Below the pieces are notes generated by a model. That model made no database searches. It worked only from the letters and a program-made list of their open reading frames with translations, and was not told the origin of the DNA. A stretch of DNA of 64,000 nt from Oceanicola granulosus HTCC2516 (GTDB taxonomy: Bacteria; Pseudomonadota; Alphaproteobacteria; Rhodobacterales; Rhodobacteraceae): assembly GCF_000153305.1 (NCBI RefSeq), contig NZ_CH724107.1:217089-281088 (forward strand). The letters are read 5' to 3'. Below are positions 39,113 to 49,763 of this stretch, one piece after another (position 1 is the first letter of the stretch; the number at the start of each line of letters is the position of its first letter). The position numbers and the translations under genes are program-made.

Positions 39113-39430
39113 CTACCGCGCCGCTTCGGCGGACTCGTCGGCCTGCTTGCCGTGGAAGTAGTTGGACGGTCCGAGGGTGCGGAACACCTCGCGGAAGTGC
39201 GTCGGCTCGGGGCCGTCGGGCCCGGCGACGGCGTCGGCGAGGTAGGGGCCGACGACGCGGTCGGGCTGGCTCGCCGCGAACACCAGCCGCACCTGCGCCT
39301 CGGCCTCGTCCTCGAGCAGCTCGGCCTCGCGCATGTCGGTGCTCCAGCGGTCGTCGGCGGTCAGCCAGACGGCGTCGCCCTCGAGCAGGGCGTTGGCGGT
39401 CACGACCTTGGGGGTGAACTTGCGGCTCAT
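39113..39430 (-). CDS. DUF2849 family protein
   Basis: A 105-residue soluble protein. TPKVVTANALLEGDAVWLTA at the start, WSTDMREAELLEDEAEAQ in the middle and EVFRTLGPSNYFHGKQ near the end define DUF2849, which in alphaproteobacteria sits between siroheme synthase and sulfite reductase genes. Its role is unproven; an accessory function in sulfite reductase assembly is plausible from position. Its start overlaps the cysG stop by four bases. Confidence 0.88.
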   Translation of the reverse strand: MSRKFTPKVVTANALLEGDAVWLTADDRWSTDMREAELLEDEAEAQVRLVFAASQPDRVVGPYLADAVAGPDGPEPTHFREVFRTLGPSNYFHGKQADESAEAAR

Positions 39431-40857
39431 CGGGCAATCTCCGTGGTGAGGGCGGCGGGCAGGTCGCTCGGCAGGTCTGCGACCAGGTCGGGAGCGGCGG
39501 CGAGCGCGGCGCGGGGCGCGAGGCCGTAGAGGATCAGCGCGGGGCCGTCGAGGCCGGCCTCGGTGAGCGTCGGCTCGAGCTGGGCGAGGGTGGTCGCGAG
39601 CACCCGCTGGTCGGGGCGGGAGGCGTTCTCGATCACCGTCACCGGGGTCGCCGCCGCGGCGCCGTGCATCAGCAGCCGGCCCTGCACGAACCGCGCCGAG
39701 CGCTTGCCCATGTAGATCGCGGCGACCTCGCCGTCGCGGGCGAGCCCGGCCCAGTCGTGCTCGGCGAAGCCGGCGAGGTCGTGGCCGGTCAGCAGCCGCA
39801 CGGCCGAGTTGCGGCCGCGCCGGGTGAGGCTCTGGCCGATGGAGGCGACGGCGGCGGAGGCGGCGGTGATCCCGGGCACGACGCGCCAGTCGATGCCGGC
39901 GGCGTCCACCGCCTCGATCTCCTCGTCGAGCCGGCCGAAGACGGTCGGATCGCCCGACTTGAGCCGCACCACGTGATGGCCGGCGCGGGCATGGGCGACG
40001 ATGGCGGCGTTGATGTCGTCCTGGCTGACGGAGGGGCCGAAGCCTTCCTTGCCGGCCGAGACCAGCACCGCCTCGCGGCGGGCGAGCTCGAGGATCTCGG
40101 GCGTCACGAGGCGGTCGTGGATCACCACGTCGGCGGCGTCGAGGGCCTTGCGGGCCTTGAGGGTGAGCAGCTCCGGATCGCCGGGGCCGGCGCCGACGAA
40201 GTCGACGCGGCCGGGCGCGGCGTCGGCGGCGAGGTGCTCGGCGAGCAGGTTCTCCAGCGCCGCACGCACGGCGTCCTCGCCGGCCTCGATGGCGCGGGGA
40301 CCGGCGCCGAAATAGTAGGCGCTCCAGAAATCGCGGCGCTTGCGGCCGAAGGGCAGGGCGTCGGCGGCGTGGCGGAAGGCCTTGCCAATGCGCGCGAGGG
40401 GGCCGAGCGTCGCCGGCAGGCGCGCCTCGAGGTCGGCCTTGATCGCGCGGGCGAGGACCGGAGCCGCGCCCTCGGTGCCGATGGCGACGGTGACGGGGTC
40501 GCGGTCGACGATGGCGGGGGTGATGAAGTCGCTGTCGAACAGGTTGTCGACGATGTTGACGAGCGCGCCGGCGGCGTGGCCGATGGCGGCGACGCGGGCG
40601 TCCTCGGCGGCGTCGTCGGTGGCGGCGTAGACCAGCCGGGCGCAGATCGCGTCGCCGTGCGCCAGCGGGCGGCGCACCAGGGTGAGCTTCCCTTCGGCGG
40701 CCCAGGCCTCGATCTCGGGCGCCGGACGGTCCGCGTAGACGGCGAGGTTGGCTTCGGTCTTCAGCAGCAGCCGCAGCTTGGCGAGCGCCGTCTCGCCACC
40801 GCCCGCCAGCACCACGCGCTGGCCGGAGAGGTCGAGGAAGATCGGGAAGTGCTGCAT
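39427..40857 (-). CDS. cysG: Siroheme synthase CysG (methyltransferase, dehydrogenase, ferrochelatase)
   Basis: A 476-residue trifunctional enzyme making siroheme from uroporphyrinogen III for the sulfite reductase downstream. The N-terminal CysGB part has VLAGGGETALAKLRLLL (NAD-binding) and LVNIVDNLFDSDFITPA, the last with Asp for the usual Cys; the C-terminal CysGA part has VGAGPGDPELLTLKA, RLKSGDPTVFGR and VPGITAASAAVASIG, the SAM uroporphyrinogen III methyltransferase signature. The start at 40857 follows GGAG by 8 bases. It is the first gene of the operon and diverges from an Lrp-type regulator. Confidence 0.93.
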   Translation of the reverse strand: MQHFPIFLDLSGQRVVLAGGGETALAKLRLLLKTEANLAVYADRPAPEIEAWAAEGKLTLVRRPLAHGDAICARLVYAATDDAAEDARVAAIGHAAGALVNIVDNLFDSDFITPAIVDRDPVTVAIGTEGAAPVLARAIKADLEARLPATLGPLARIGKAFRHAADALPFGRKRRDFWSAYYFGAGPRAIEAGEDAVRAALENLLAEHLAADAAPGRVDFVGAGPGDPELLTLKARKALDAADVVIHDRLVTPEILELARREAVLVSAGKEGFGPSVSQDDINAAIVAHARAGHHVVRLKSGDPTVFGRLDEEIEAVDAAGIDWRVVPGITAASAAVASIGQSLTRRGRNSAVRLLTGHDLAGFAEHDWAGLARDGEVAAIYMGKRSARFVQGRLLMHGAAAATPVTVIENASRPDQRVLATTLAQLEPTLTEAGLDGPALILYGLAPRAALAAAPDLVADLPSDLPAALTTEIAR

Positions 40858-40937
40858 TGCGGGTCTCCGTTTCTCACGCTCGATATAGAACACTGTCCTT
40901 GTTGTTGCCTATATCCGCCGTAGAATAAGAACATCCG

Positions 40938-40953
40938 TTCCGTGTGAGCGGAA
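40938..40953. promoter_or_regulatory. Palindrome in the cysG / lrp-type intergenic region
   Basis: TTCCG-TGTGAG-CGGAA, a 5+5 dyad with a 6-base centre, 39 bases before the regulator start and 81 bases before cysG. It is a candidate operator for the divergent Lrp/AsnC regulator. The wider gap also has ATATAG...CTATAT arms at about 40883-40914. Confidence 0.35.
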
Positions 40954-40991
40954 GTTTGGGACGCATGTGCAAGGCTGGGAGGGCTGGTGGA

Positions 40992-41453
40992 ATGGCTGTT
41001 CGCGTAGACGAGACCGATCGGAGGATCCTGTCCGAATTGCAAGCGGATGCGAGCCGCTCGCTCGACGAGATCGCGAAGGCGGTGGGCAGTTCCAAGACCC
41101 CGGTCTGGAACCGGATCCGCAAGCTGCGCGAGGCCGGGATCATCGGCCGCCAGACCGTCGAGCTCGACGCCGACGCGCTGGGGTTCGAGGCGTGTTTCTT
41201 CGTGCTGATCCGCACGTCCGAGCACGAGGCGGCGTGGCAGCGGCGGTTTCTCGACGCGCTGCAGGCCCGGCCCGAGGTGCAGGAGGCGCACCGGCTGGCG
41301 GGGGATATCGACTACATCCTGAAGGTGCGGGTGAAGAACGCGCGCGCCTACGACGCCTTCTACCAGGCGCTGATCTCGGAGGTGCGGGTGCACAACGTGA
41401 CGGCGTTGCTGTCGATGGAGGAGATCAAGTCGACGCAGGCGTTGCCGTTGTAG
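40992..41453 (+). CDS. Lrp/AsnC family transcriptional regulator
   Basis: A 153-residue feast/famine regulator: an N-terminal helix-turn-helix (DETDRRILSELQADASRSL, then AKAVGSSKTPVWNRIRKL) and a C-terminal RAM ligand-binding domain (FFVLIRTSEHEAAWQRRF, HRLAGDIDYILKVRV). The conserved GDIDYILKV strand-loop is intact. It is divergent from the cysG operon, so it may sense a sulfur amino acid or related metabolite and control sulfate reduction. The ATG at 40992 gives the family N-terminus; upstream ATGs at 40944 and 40965 are less likely. A REP-like element follows 14 bases after its stop. Confidence 0.88.
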   Translation: MAVRVDETDRRILSELQADASRSLDEIAKAVGSSKTPVWNRIRKLREAGIIGRQTVELDADALGFEACFFVLIRTSEHEAAWQRRFLDALQARPEVQEAHRLAGDIDYILKVRVKNARAYDAFYQALISEVRVHNVTALLSMEEIKSTQALPL

Positions 41454-41467
41454 GGGCGGTACGCGGG

Positions 41468-41493
41468 GGGTGCGCGATGAATGCGCACCCTAC
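41468..41493 (-). repeat. REP-like palindrome family A, copy 2
   Basis: Same structure as 20722-20747: GGGTGCGC, loop GATGAAT, GCGCACCC, then CTAC. It fills the 47-base gap between the convergent Lrp-type and bpt genes. Confidence 0.75.
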
Positions 41494-41500
41494 GGCGGTG

Positions 41501-42346
41501 TCAGCCGTCGCGGCGGACGGGGCGGGAATCGGGGAGGGTGATGCGGGCCACCTGCTCGGCGATGGGCGGCACGGCGAGGGGGTGGGTGTCGGCCGCGAAG
41601 CGCTCGGGCGCGTCGAGACGGGTCCAGCTGCCGCGATGATAGACCTCGAGGCCGGAGAAGCGGGCCTTGTAGCCCATCTTCGGACTGCCGGGCACCCAAT
41701 AGCCGAGGTAGACGTAAGGCAGGCCCATCTCGCGGGCCAGTGCGATGTGGTCGAGCACGACGTGCGTGCCGAGGGAATCGCGCGCGAGCGACGGGTCGAA
41801 GAACGAGTAGACCATCGACAACCCGTCATCGAGCACGTCCGTCAGGCACACCGCCGAGAGGCCGCCATAGGGGTGGCCGGCGTCGTCGGCGGGCTCGGTG
41901 TATTCGATGATGCGCGAGCGGATCGGGGTCTCCTCGATCATCGCGGCGAACTCGAAGACATCCATGTCGGCCATGCCGCCCGTCGCGTGGCGGCTGTCGA
42001 GGTAGTCGCGGAACAGCGCGTACTGGTCCTCCGTCGCCCAGGGCGCGGCGACGCGGCGGCGCAGCCGGGCGTTGCGCTTGAGCACCCGGCGCTGGCTGCG
42101 GCTGGGGGCGAAGCGCGAGATGTCGATGCGCGCCGACAGGCAGGCGGAGCAGTCGGCGCAGGACGGGCGGTAGAGGACGTTCTGGCTGCGGCGGAAGCCC
42201 TGCTTGGAGAGCGTGTCGTTGAGTTGCTCGGCGTTGTCGCCCTGCAGCGCGGTGAACAGCTTACGCTCCATCCGCCCCTCGAGATAGGGGCAGGGCTGCG
42301 GGGCCGTGACGTAGAATTGCGGCGCAAGGGGGAGCGTGTGGCGCAT
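41501..42346 (-). CDS. bpt: Aspartate/glutamate leucyltransferase (bacterial N-end rule)
   Basis: A 281-residue member of the ATE1-like family. [19 protein letters not shown] and [19 protein letters not shown] at the N-terminus hold the conserved Cys-rich site; [20 protein letters not shown] in the C-terminal half is the aminoacyl-transfer core. Bacterial Bpt enzymes attach Leu from Leu-tRNA to proteins with N-terminal Asp or Glu, marking them for ClpS/ClpAP; annotation as arginyltransferase is common but less exact. It is monocistronic, convergent with the Lrp-type gene. Confidence 0.9.
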   Translation of the reverse strand: MRHTLPLAPQFYVTAPQPCPYLEGRMERKLFTALQGDNAEQLNDTLSKQGFRRSQNVLYRPSCADCSACLSARIDISRFAPSRSQRRVLKRNARLRRRVAAPWATEDQYALFRDYLDSRHATGGMADMDVFEFAAMIEETPIRSRIIEYTEPADDAGHPYGGLSAVCLTDVLDDGLSMVYSFFDPSLARDSLGTHVVLDHIALAREMGLPYVYLGYWVPGSPKMGYKARFSGLEVYHRGSWTRLDAPERFAADTHPLAVPPIAEQVARITLPDSRPVRRDG

Positions 42347-42426
42347 GGGCGATCCTCTCTTGTCCCGGAGGCGACGTTAACAACCGCCTCCCGTCGCGCC
42401 AAGCCCCCTGCGGGCGCGGCGGCGGG

Positions 42427-42891
42427 CTAGCGCGGACGCCGGATCGCGGCGGTGCCGAGGACGTGGTCGGAGAGGCCCTGGTGGCGGCGGGTGGTCAGCA
42501 TCAGCCCGATGGAGGCGACCTGCGCCAGCATCACCGCGACCGAGACCTGGTAGCCCAGCGTGTGCAGGAAGGCGGTGCCGTTGGACAGCCGTTCGCCGTC
42601 GTGCTCGCGCAGTTCGATCCCCGCGACCATCATGCCCGGCGTCGCCGAGGCGGTGGCCAGCGACGACCAGCGGTAGAGGAAGCCCACCGCGAGCATCATC
42701 AGCGGGAAGAAGAACAGCCCCGTGAACAGGGTGAAGGGGACGAGGATGGCCGCGCCGATGGCGATGAGCGTCACGTCGATCAGCCACGCGACGAGGCGGC
42801 GCGTGGGGATGTGGCGGTAGAAGTCGGGCCGCAGGTCCGGGTCGGGGAGCCGGGTCGCGGCGAAGCGGTCGGGGCGGGAGGCGGCGTGCAT
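42427..42891 (-). CDS. RDD family membrane protein
   Basis: A 154-residue protein with an Arg-Asp-containing first helix: RRLVAWLIDVTLIAIGAAIL fits the RDD motif (RxxAxxxD). A second segment is LFFFPLMMLAVGFLYR and a third lies near QVSVAVMLAQVASIGLML; ATPGMMVAGIELR is the typical central loop. The C-terminal GLSDHVLGT is the family ending. Function is unknown; some members have been linked to ion transport. It is followed by bpt in the same direction, with an 80-base gap. Confidence 0.85.
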   Translation of the reverse strand: MHAASRPDRFAATRLPDPDLRPDFYRHIPTRRLVAWLIDVTLIAIGAAILVPFTLFTGLFFFPLMMLAVGFLYRWSSLATASATPGMMVAGIELREHDGERLSNGTAFLHTLGYQVSVAVMLAQVASIGLMLTTRRHQGLSDHVLGTAAIRRPR

Positions 42892-42931
42892 CGGGTCCGA
42901 TCCTTTCGGCGGCGTTGTCAGGGTGGGGGAG

Positions 42932-42953
42932 GCGGCCCCCGCATGGGGGCCGC
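42932..42953 (-). terminator. Hairpin after the DUF2852 gene
   Basis: GCGGCCCCC, loop GCAT, GGGGGCCGC: a 9-base stem 10 bases downstream of the DUF2852 stop on the minus strand. No T tract follows. Confidence 0.5.
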
Positions 42954-42963
42954 ATCCGGGCGA

Positions 42964-43404
42964 TCAGGCCTCGCGGGCGTCGTTTTCGTGGGTGGCCTTG
43001 CGGGCGCGGTCTTCCATGAACTGGTCGAACTCGGCCTTGTCCTTGGCCTCGCGCAGGCGCTCGAGGAAGGCTTCGAAGCTGGCCTGCTCGTCCTCGAGCC
43101 GGCGCAGGGTCTCGGCCTTGTAGGCGTCGAAGGCGGCGTTGCCCGAGGAGCGCGTGGCGTAGGCGAAACCGGGGCGGCTCATGGCACGGGCGGGCGAGCG
43201 GCGGGAGAACATGCGTTTGCTCCAGATCATGTAGACGAGAAGGGCGAGGCCGACGGGCCAGATGAAGACGAAGCCGAGGATCATGGCGACGATCCAGGCA
43301 CCGCGGCCACGTGCGTCGAGCCAGGCCTCGGCGCGGCCGAGCAGCGAGAGGATGTCGCGGGCCCCGAACGACTTCGACGGGGTGGACAGGGATGCGTCAG
43401 ACAT
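42964..43404 (-). CDS. DUF2852 family protein
   Basis: A 146-residue protein with one strong hydrophobic hairpin (residues about 34-60: AWIVAMILGFVFIWPVGLAL, then YMIWSKRM) and a charged C-terminal half (NAAFDAYKAETLRRLEDEQ, then FLERLREAKDKAEFDQFMED), probably coiled or helical. WPVGLALLVYMIWSKRM marks DUF2852, a family of unknown function restricted mostly to alphaproteobacteria. The start at 43404 follows GGAG by 7 bases; an in-frame ATG 13 codons upstream has no such site. Confidence 0.85.
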   Translation of the reverse strand: MSDASLSTPSKSFGARDILSLLGRAEAWLDARGRGAWIVAMILGFVFIWPVGLALLVYMIWSKRMFSRRSPARAMSRPGFAYATRSSGNAAFDAYKAETLRRLEDEQASFEAFLERLREAKDKAEFDQFMEDRARKATHENDAREA

Positions 43405-43548
43405 TTGGGTCTCCTGTTGGGGGCTGATGTAAATCCGTTTCACATATCAGCATATCGGAAGCCGGCCCGGACCCTTCAAGGGTTCATGTTAAGGTTTTTC
43501 ACATGAATCGGGTAAGCGCCTGTTTTGAAACGAGTCTATCGGGGTGTC

Positions 43549-43809
43549 TCACTGGCTGAGCATGCCCGCGAGCATCGAGCCGAGGGCGACGAAATGGATC
43601 AGCATCAGCGCCCGGTCGTTCCAGAGGACGCCGACGATCAGCCAGCCGAGCACGCCGAACAGGAACAGGTAGAGGTTCCACGGCGTCCAGCCGAAGCCCG
43701 TCGCGGCGTAGCCGAGGATTTGGATGACGGACGCGACCCACTTGATTACGAAGGCGGTCTGGCCGGAGTTTCGGGCGCGGGGGGTGGCGAGCAGTTTTGC
43801 TGTTGTCAT
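43549..43809 (-). CDS. Small membrane protein, 86 residues
   Basis: It has three hydrophobic segments at about residues 22-40, 44-62 and 66-84, with TGFGWTPWNLYLFLFGVLGW and VGVLWNDRALMLIHFVAL as its most conserved-looking parts. The layout resembles small DUF-type inner-membrane proteins of Rhodobacteraceae, but I do not name a family. It is divergent from the LysR-type regulator, so it may be its target. Confidence 0.6.
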   Translation of the reverse strand: MTTAKLLATPRARNSGQTAFVIKWVASVIQILGYAATGFGWTPWNLYLFLFGVLGWLIVGVLWNDRALMLIHFVALGSMLAGMLSQ

Positions 43810-43906
43810 TGGTTGGCCTCCATGCGGCTGGTTGTGCTTTCAGGTAGGCGCTGTAGGCTGAGACGGCGAACCAGATGTGCTGGTGGCGGGATGGAGAAAA
43901 TCTACT

Positions 43907-44791
43907 GTGGTGAGCGAAGCCGGGCTGCCGCCGCTGAACGGGTTGCGCGCCTTCGCGGCGGCGGGGCGGCATCTGAGCTTCCGCGCGGCGGCCGAGGACC
44001 TGGGCGTCACACAAGGGGCGGTGGCCCAGCAGGTGCGGGGGCTGGAGGAGGCGCTCGGGCTGCGGCTGTTCCTGCGCGAGCCGCGCGGGCTGGCCTTCAC
44101 CGAGGCGGGGCGGGCGTATCATGCGGCGGTGACACGGGCCTTTGCGCAGCTCCTCGAGGCGACGGGGGCGCTGCGGGCGACGCCGTCGCGGGTGACGATC
44201 AGCGTGACGCCGACCTTTGCGTCGAAGTGGCTGATCCCGCGGCTCGGAGAGCTTGGCGAGGCGCATCCCGACATCGACCTGCGCATCACCGCGACCGACC
44301 GGGTGCTGAGCTTTCACGGCGACGGGATCGACCTCGCCGTCCGGCAGGGGCGGCCGCCGTTCGGGGCGAGCCTGCGGGCGAATTTGCTGTTCGCGCAGGA
44401 GGTCGTGGCGGTCTGCGCGCCCGGTCTCGTCGCGGGCGAGAGCCTGCCGCTCGACGCGGCGGGGACGGCGCGCCGGACCTTGCTGCACGACACGCACGAC
44501 CTGTGGCCGGCGTTCGCCGAGGTGGCGTTCGGGCGGCCGGTCGCGCCGGCGCGAGGGCTGCGGCTCAACCAGACGAGCCTGACGCTCGACGCGGCGCTGG
44601 CGGGGCAGGGGATCGCGCTGGCGAGCCGGTTCCTCGTCGCGCGGGACCTGGCGGCGGGGCGGCTGGTGTGCCCGCTCGACGCGGTGCTCGACGGCGGGCA
44701 CGGCTTCCACCTGCTCGCGCCGCGCCAAGGCGCGTCGGAGGCGGCGGCGCGGGTGCGGGGCTGGCTGCTGGCGATGGCGGAGCGCGCGTGA
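43907..44791 (+). CDS. LysR-type transcriptional regulator, GcvA-like
   Basis: About 294 residues. The helix-turn-helix is in LPPLNGLRAFAAAGRHLSF and AAAEDLGVTQGAVAQQVRGLE, in part, typical of the GcvA/AmpR branch. The effector-binding domain starts with TISVTPTFASKWLIPRLGEL and continues DIDLRITATDRVLSFHGDGIDLAVR in part. The start is not certain: GTG codons at 43877, 43883, 43907 and 43910 are in frame; GGAG at 43893-43896 favours 43907. It is divergent from the small membrane protein and convergent with moaA. Confidence 0.82.
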   Translation: MVSEAGLPPLNGLRAFAAAGRHLSFRAAAEDLGVTQGAVAQQVRGLEEALGLRLFLREPRGLAFTEAGRAYHAAVTRAFAQLLEATGALRATPSRVTISVTPTFASKWLIPRLGELGEAHPDIDLRITATDRVLSFHGDGIDLAVRQGRPPFGASLRANLLFAQEVVAVCAPGLVAGESLPLDAAGTARRTLLHDTHDLWPAFAEVAFGRPVAPARGLRLNQTSLTLDAALAGQGIALASRFLVARDLAAGRLVCPLDAVLDGGHGFHLLAPRQGASEAAARVRGWLLAMAERA

Positions 44792-44802
44792 GGGGGCGCG
44801 CG

Positions 44803-45807
44803 TCAGCCGCCGGTGTGGCTCATGTGGCGGCTGACACGGCCGTCGACGGTCTGGCGGGAATAGTCGAAATCGTGGCCGCGCGGCTTGAGCGCGATGGCGG
44901 CGCGGATGGCGTCCTCGAGCGGCGCATCGGCCTCGCAGGCGCGCAGGGGCGCGCGCAGGTCGGCGTGGCCCTCCTGGCCGAGGCAGGTGTAGATCTCGCC
45001 GGTGCAGGTGACGCGCACGCGGTTGCAGGATTCACAGAAATTGTGGCTCAGCGGGGTGATGAAGCCGATCTTCTGGCCGGTCTCCTCGAGCCGGACGTAG
45101 CGGGCGGGGCCGCCGGTGCTCTCGGGAAGGTCGGTGAGGGTGTAGCGCTCGGCGAGGCGGGCGCGCAGGTCGCCGAGCGACCAATATTGGCCGAGGCGGT
45201 CCTCGTTGCCGATATCGCCCATGGGCATGACCTCGATCCAGGTGAGGTCCATGTCGCGCTCGGCGCAGAAGCGGGTGAGGGTGAGTAGCTCGTCATCGTT
45301 GAAGTCCTTCAGCGCGACGGCGTTGAGCTTGACGCGCAGGCCCGCCGCCTGCGCCGCGTCGAGGCCGCGCAGCACCTGGGGCAGGCGGCCCCAGCGGGTG
45401 ACGCGGGCGAACTTGGCCTCGTCGAGCGTGTCGAGGGAGACGTTGACGCGGCGCACGCCGGCGGCGGCGAGGTCGGTGGCGAAGCGCTCGAGCTGGGAGC
45501 CGTTGGTGGTCAGCGTCAGCTCCTTGAGGGCGCCGCTGTCGAGGTGGCGCGACATGGCGTGGAAGAAGGTCATGATCTCGCGGCGCACCAGGGGCTCGCC
45601 GCCGGTGATGCGCAGCTTCTCGACGCCGAGCCGCACGAAGGCGGAGCAGAGCCGGTCGAGCTCCTCGAGGGTCAGCAGCTCCTTCTTGGGCAGGAACGTC
45701 ATGTTCTCGGACATGCAGTAGACGCAGCGGAAATCGCAGCGGTCGGTGACCGAGACCCGGAGGTAGCGGATGGCGCGTTGGAACGGGTCGACCAGGGGGC
45801 TGTTCAT
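44803..45807 (-). CDS. moaA: GTP 3',8-cyclase MoaA (radical SAM)
   Basis: A 334-residue enzyme that starts molybdopterin synthesis by rearranging GTP. The N-terminal cluster site is CDFRCVYC (CxxxCxxC), with [13 protein letters not shown] next; the C-terminal cluster site is [20 protein letters not shown]. The protein ends in the conserved Gly-Gly that reaches into the active site. No other moa gene is in the window. It is followed on the opposite strand by an LysR gene (convergent) and faces a lipoprotein gene across an 85-base gap. Confidence 0.95.
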   Translation of the reverse strand: MNSPLVDPFQRAIRYLRVSVTDRCDFRCVYCMSENMTFLPKKELLTLEELDRLCSAFVRLGVEKLRITGGEPLVRREIMTFFHAMSRHLDSGALKELTLTTNGSQLERFATDLAAAGVRRVNVSLDTLDEAKFARVTRWGRLPQVLRGLDAAQAAGLRVKLNAVALKDFNDDELLTLTRFCAERDMDLTWIEVMPMGDIGNEDRLGQYWSLGDLRARLAERYTLTDLPESTGGPARYVRLEETGQKIGFITPLSHNFCESCNRVRVTCTGEIYTCLGQEGHADLRAPLRACEADAPLEDAIRAAIALKPRGHDFDYSRQTVDGRVSRHMSHTGG

Positions 45808-45892
45808 GGGCGCAACCTATGGATCGGCCTGCCGCCGCGCAAGGCGGCTTGGGGTGTGGACAGCCCCGCCGGCGCCTCCTAGCTTCACGACC

Positions 45893-46399
45893 ATGAGAGC
45901 CGCGATATTGATCCTGCCCCTCGGACTCGCCGCCTGTGCCAGTCCGTCCCTCCAGGAGGCCTTCGGCACCACGCCGACGTCTGCCGCCGCAACCGCAACC
46001 GGTGCCGCCGAACCGCTGTCGGCGACGCCCCCCGAGACGCTGGACCCGACCCCCCCGCCGCCGCCCCCGCCGGCGGCGCGCACGGTGGAGGAGTTCGACA
46101 CCACCACCGAGGAAGACCGCGCCGAGGCGGTCGCCGAACCCGAGGCCGCGCCGTCGGCCGCGCTCGGCACGACCCAGGCGACGCTGGGCTCGCCGGCCGA
46201 TCCGGGGATCTGGGTGAAGACGCCGCTGGTGAGCGAGACGGTCATGGGCCGGGTCGAGTACCAGGGCAACTCGATCAACGTCGAGCTGCGGCCCTCGGGC
46301 GGCGAGGCGGGCTCGGGAAGCCAGATCTCGCTCCCCGCGATGCGGCTGCTGGAGGCGCCGCTGACGGAGATCGTCGAGCTCGCGGTGTTCGCGAGCTGA
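45893..46399 (+). CDS. Lipoprotein of unknown function
   Basis: A 168-residue protein with a lipoprotein signal: AILILPLGLAAC, with the lipobox Cys near residue 15. The mature protein has a Pro-rich segment (TPPPPPPPAA region), an acidic stretch, and a compact C-terminal part (GIWVKTPLVSETVMGRVEY, then SLPAMRLLEAPLTEIVEL). The C-terminal half looks folded and the N-terminal half is a flexible tether from the membrane. I do not recognise the family. The start was chosen at the ATG that opens the signal peptide. Confidence 0.65.
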   Translation: MRAAILILPLGLAACASPSLQEAFGTTPTSAAATATGAAEPLSATPPETLDPTPPPPPPPAARTVEEFDTTTEEDRAEAVAEPEAAPSAALGTTQATLGSPADPGIWVKTPLVSETVMGRVEYQGNSINVELRPSGGEAGSGSQISLPAMRLLEAPLTEIVELAVFAS

Positions 46400-46406
46400 C
46401 CGGTCG

Positions 46407-46443
46407 GGCCGCGCGGCGCTGACGTCTCAGCGTCGCGCGGGCC
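46407..46443. terminator. Hairpin between the lipoprotein gene and glmS
   Basis: GGCC-GCGCG-G-CGCTGA, loop CGTC, TCAGCG-T-CGCGC-G-GGCC: about 16 paired bases with one G-T pair and one bulge. It lies between convergent genes, 7 bases after the lipoprotein stop. Confidence 0.6.
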
Positions 46444-46459
46444 GATGCCGGCGGCCGTG

Positions 46460-46480
46460 CATATTTTCGGCCAGATGAAG
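46460..46480 (+). repeat. ATATTT 3'-end box variant
   Basis: CATATTTTCGGCCAGATGAAG, following the hairpin at 46407-46443 by 16 bases. It shares ATATTTTC and a CAGA core with the ACAGAG boxes at 9471, 24352 and 58065, and the same gene-hairpin-box order. Confidence 0.4.
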
Positions 46481-46494
46481 CGGCGGGGCGCGCG

Positions 46495-48312
<1,818 letters not shown>

Positions 48313-48313
48313 G

Positions 48314-49663
48314 TCAGGCTCCCTTCTGGGCGTTCTTGAGGGATTTCAGGCGCGCGAACAGGCGGGTGGCGAAGCCGTCCTTGTTGACCTGCCGCCCGCG
48401 CGCGACGCCGAGGGCGCCGTCGGGGACGTCGCGGGTGATGACCGAGCCGGAGCCGGTCATCGCGCCCGCGCCGACACGGACCGGGGCGACGAGCATGGTG
48501 GAGGAGCCGATGAAGGCCTCGGCGCCGATCTCGGTGCGGTGCTTGAATACGCCGTCGTAGTTGCAGGTGATGGTGCCGGCGCCGAGATTGGCGCGCGCGC
48601 CGACCTCGGCGTCGCCGACGTAGCTGAGGTGATTTACCTTGGCGCCCTCGGCGAGGCTGGCGTTCTTGATCTCGACGAAGTTGCCGACCTTGACCCCCTC
48701 GGCAAGCTCGGCGCCGGGGCGCAGGCGGGCGTAGGGGCCGACCACGGCACCGGCGCTGACGTGGCAGCCCTCGAGGTGGGAGAAGGCGCGGATGGTCGCG
48801 CCGCTCTCGACGGTGACACCGGGGCCGAAGACCACGTGCGGTTCGATCACCGCGTCGCGCCCGACCGCGGTGTCGTGGCCGAGGTAGACGGTCTCGGGCG
48901 CGACTAGCGTCACCCCGTCCTCGGCCAGCGCGGCGCGGGCGCGGGCCTGGAAGGCGGCTTCGGCGTCGGCGAGCTGGGCGCGGGTGTTGACGCCGAGGGT
49001 CTCGGCCTCGTCGCAGCGCACCACGGTGGCGCTCAGGCCCCGCGCACGGGCGATGGCGACGATGTCGGTCAGGTAGTACTCGCCGCTGGCGTTGTCGTTG
49101 CCCACCTCGGCGACGAGGTCGAACAGCAGCCCGGCATCGGCGCAGACGACGCCGGAATTGCACAGGGTGATCGCGCGCTCCGCGTCGCTGGCGTCCTTGT
49201 ACTCGACGATGCGCAGCAGCTCCTCGCCCTCGGTGACGAGGCGGCCGTAGCGGCCCGGGTCGGCGGCCTCGAAGCCGAGCACCACCACCGCGTGCTTGCG
49301 GCGGGCCTCGCGCATCGCCTCCAGCGTCTCGGGGCGGATGAAGGGGGTGTCGGCGTAGAGCACGATGGCGTCGCCCGTCGCGCCGGCGAGCGCCTCGCGG
49401 GCCTGGGCGACGGCGTGGCCGGTGCCGAGCTGGTCGGCCTGCACCACGACCTCGGCTTCGGGGGCCCAAGCCTTCGTCGCGGCTCGCACCGCGTCGGCGC
49501 CGTGGCCGGCGACGACCACGACGCGCGCGGGCTCGAGCGCCGCGCCAGAGCGTATCGCGTGGACGAGGAGCGGCGCGCCGGCGATCTCGTGCAGCACCTT
49601 GGGCCGGTCGGAATTCATGCGCGTGCCCTGGCCGGCGGCCAGCAGGATCAGCGACGTGCTCAT
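48314..49663 (-). CDS. glmU: Bifunctional UDP-GlcNAc pyrophosphorylase / GlcN-1-P acetyltransferase
   Basis: A 449-residue two-domain enzyme. The N-terminal pyrophosphorylase has LILLAAGQGTRMNSDRPKVL and VVVQADQLGTGHAVAQA, and the C-terminal left-handed beta-helix acetyltransferase has repeated hexapeptides from about residue 250 (NFVEIKNASLAEGAKVNHLS, then YVGDAEVGARANLGAGTI). It forms UDP-GlcNAc for peptidoglycan and lipid A. The ATG at 49663, 7 bases after GAGG, was chosen over one four codons upstream. It is followed by glmS, and the HAD phosphatase gene diverges from it. Confidence 0.95.
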   Translation of the reverse strand: MSTSLILLAAGQGTRMNSDRPKVLHEIAGAPLLVHAIRSGAALEPARVVVVAGHGADAVRAATKAWAPEAEVVVQADQLGTGHAVAQAREALAGATGDAIVLYADTPFIRPETLEAMREARRKHAVVVLGFEAADPGRYGRLVTEGEELLRIVEYKDASDAERAITLCNSGVVCADAGLLFDLVAEVGNDNASGEYYLTDIVAIARARGLSATVVRCDEAETLGVNTRAQLADAEAAFQARARAALAEDGVTLVAPETVYLGHDTAVGRDAVIEPHVVFGPGVTVESGATIRAFSHLEGCHVSAGAVVGPYARLRPGAELAEGVKVGNFVEIKNASLAEGAKVNHLSYVGDAEVGARANLGAGTITCNYDGVFKHRTEIGAEAFIGSSTMLVAPVRVGAGAMTGSGSVITRDVPDGALGVARGRQVNKDGFATRLFARLKSLKNAQKGA

Positions 49664-49763
49664 GCTCTGCCTCACTTGTAGGTTGCGACCCTTCTATCCG
49701 TCCGCCACGCCGCTTCAACCCGATTGGCTTTCACTTCGCGTGACGCCCCGTTACAGGGGCGGA

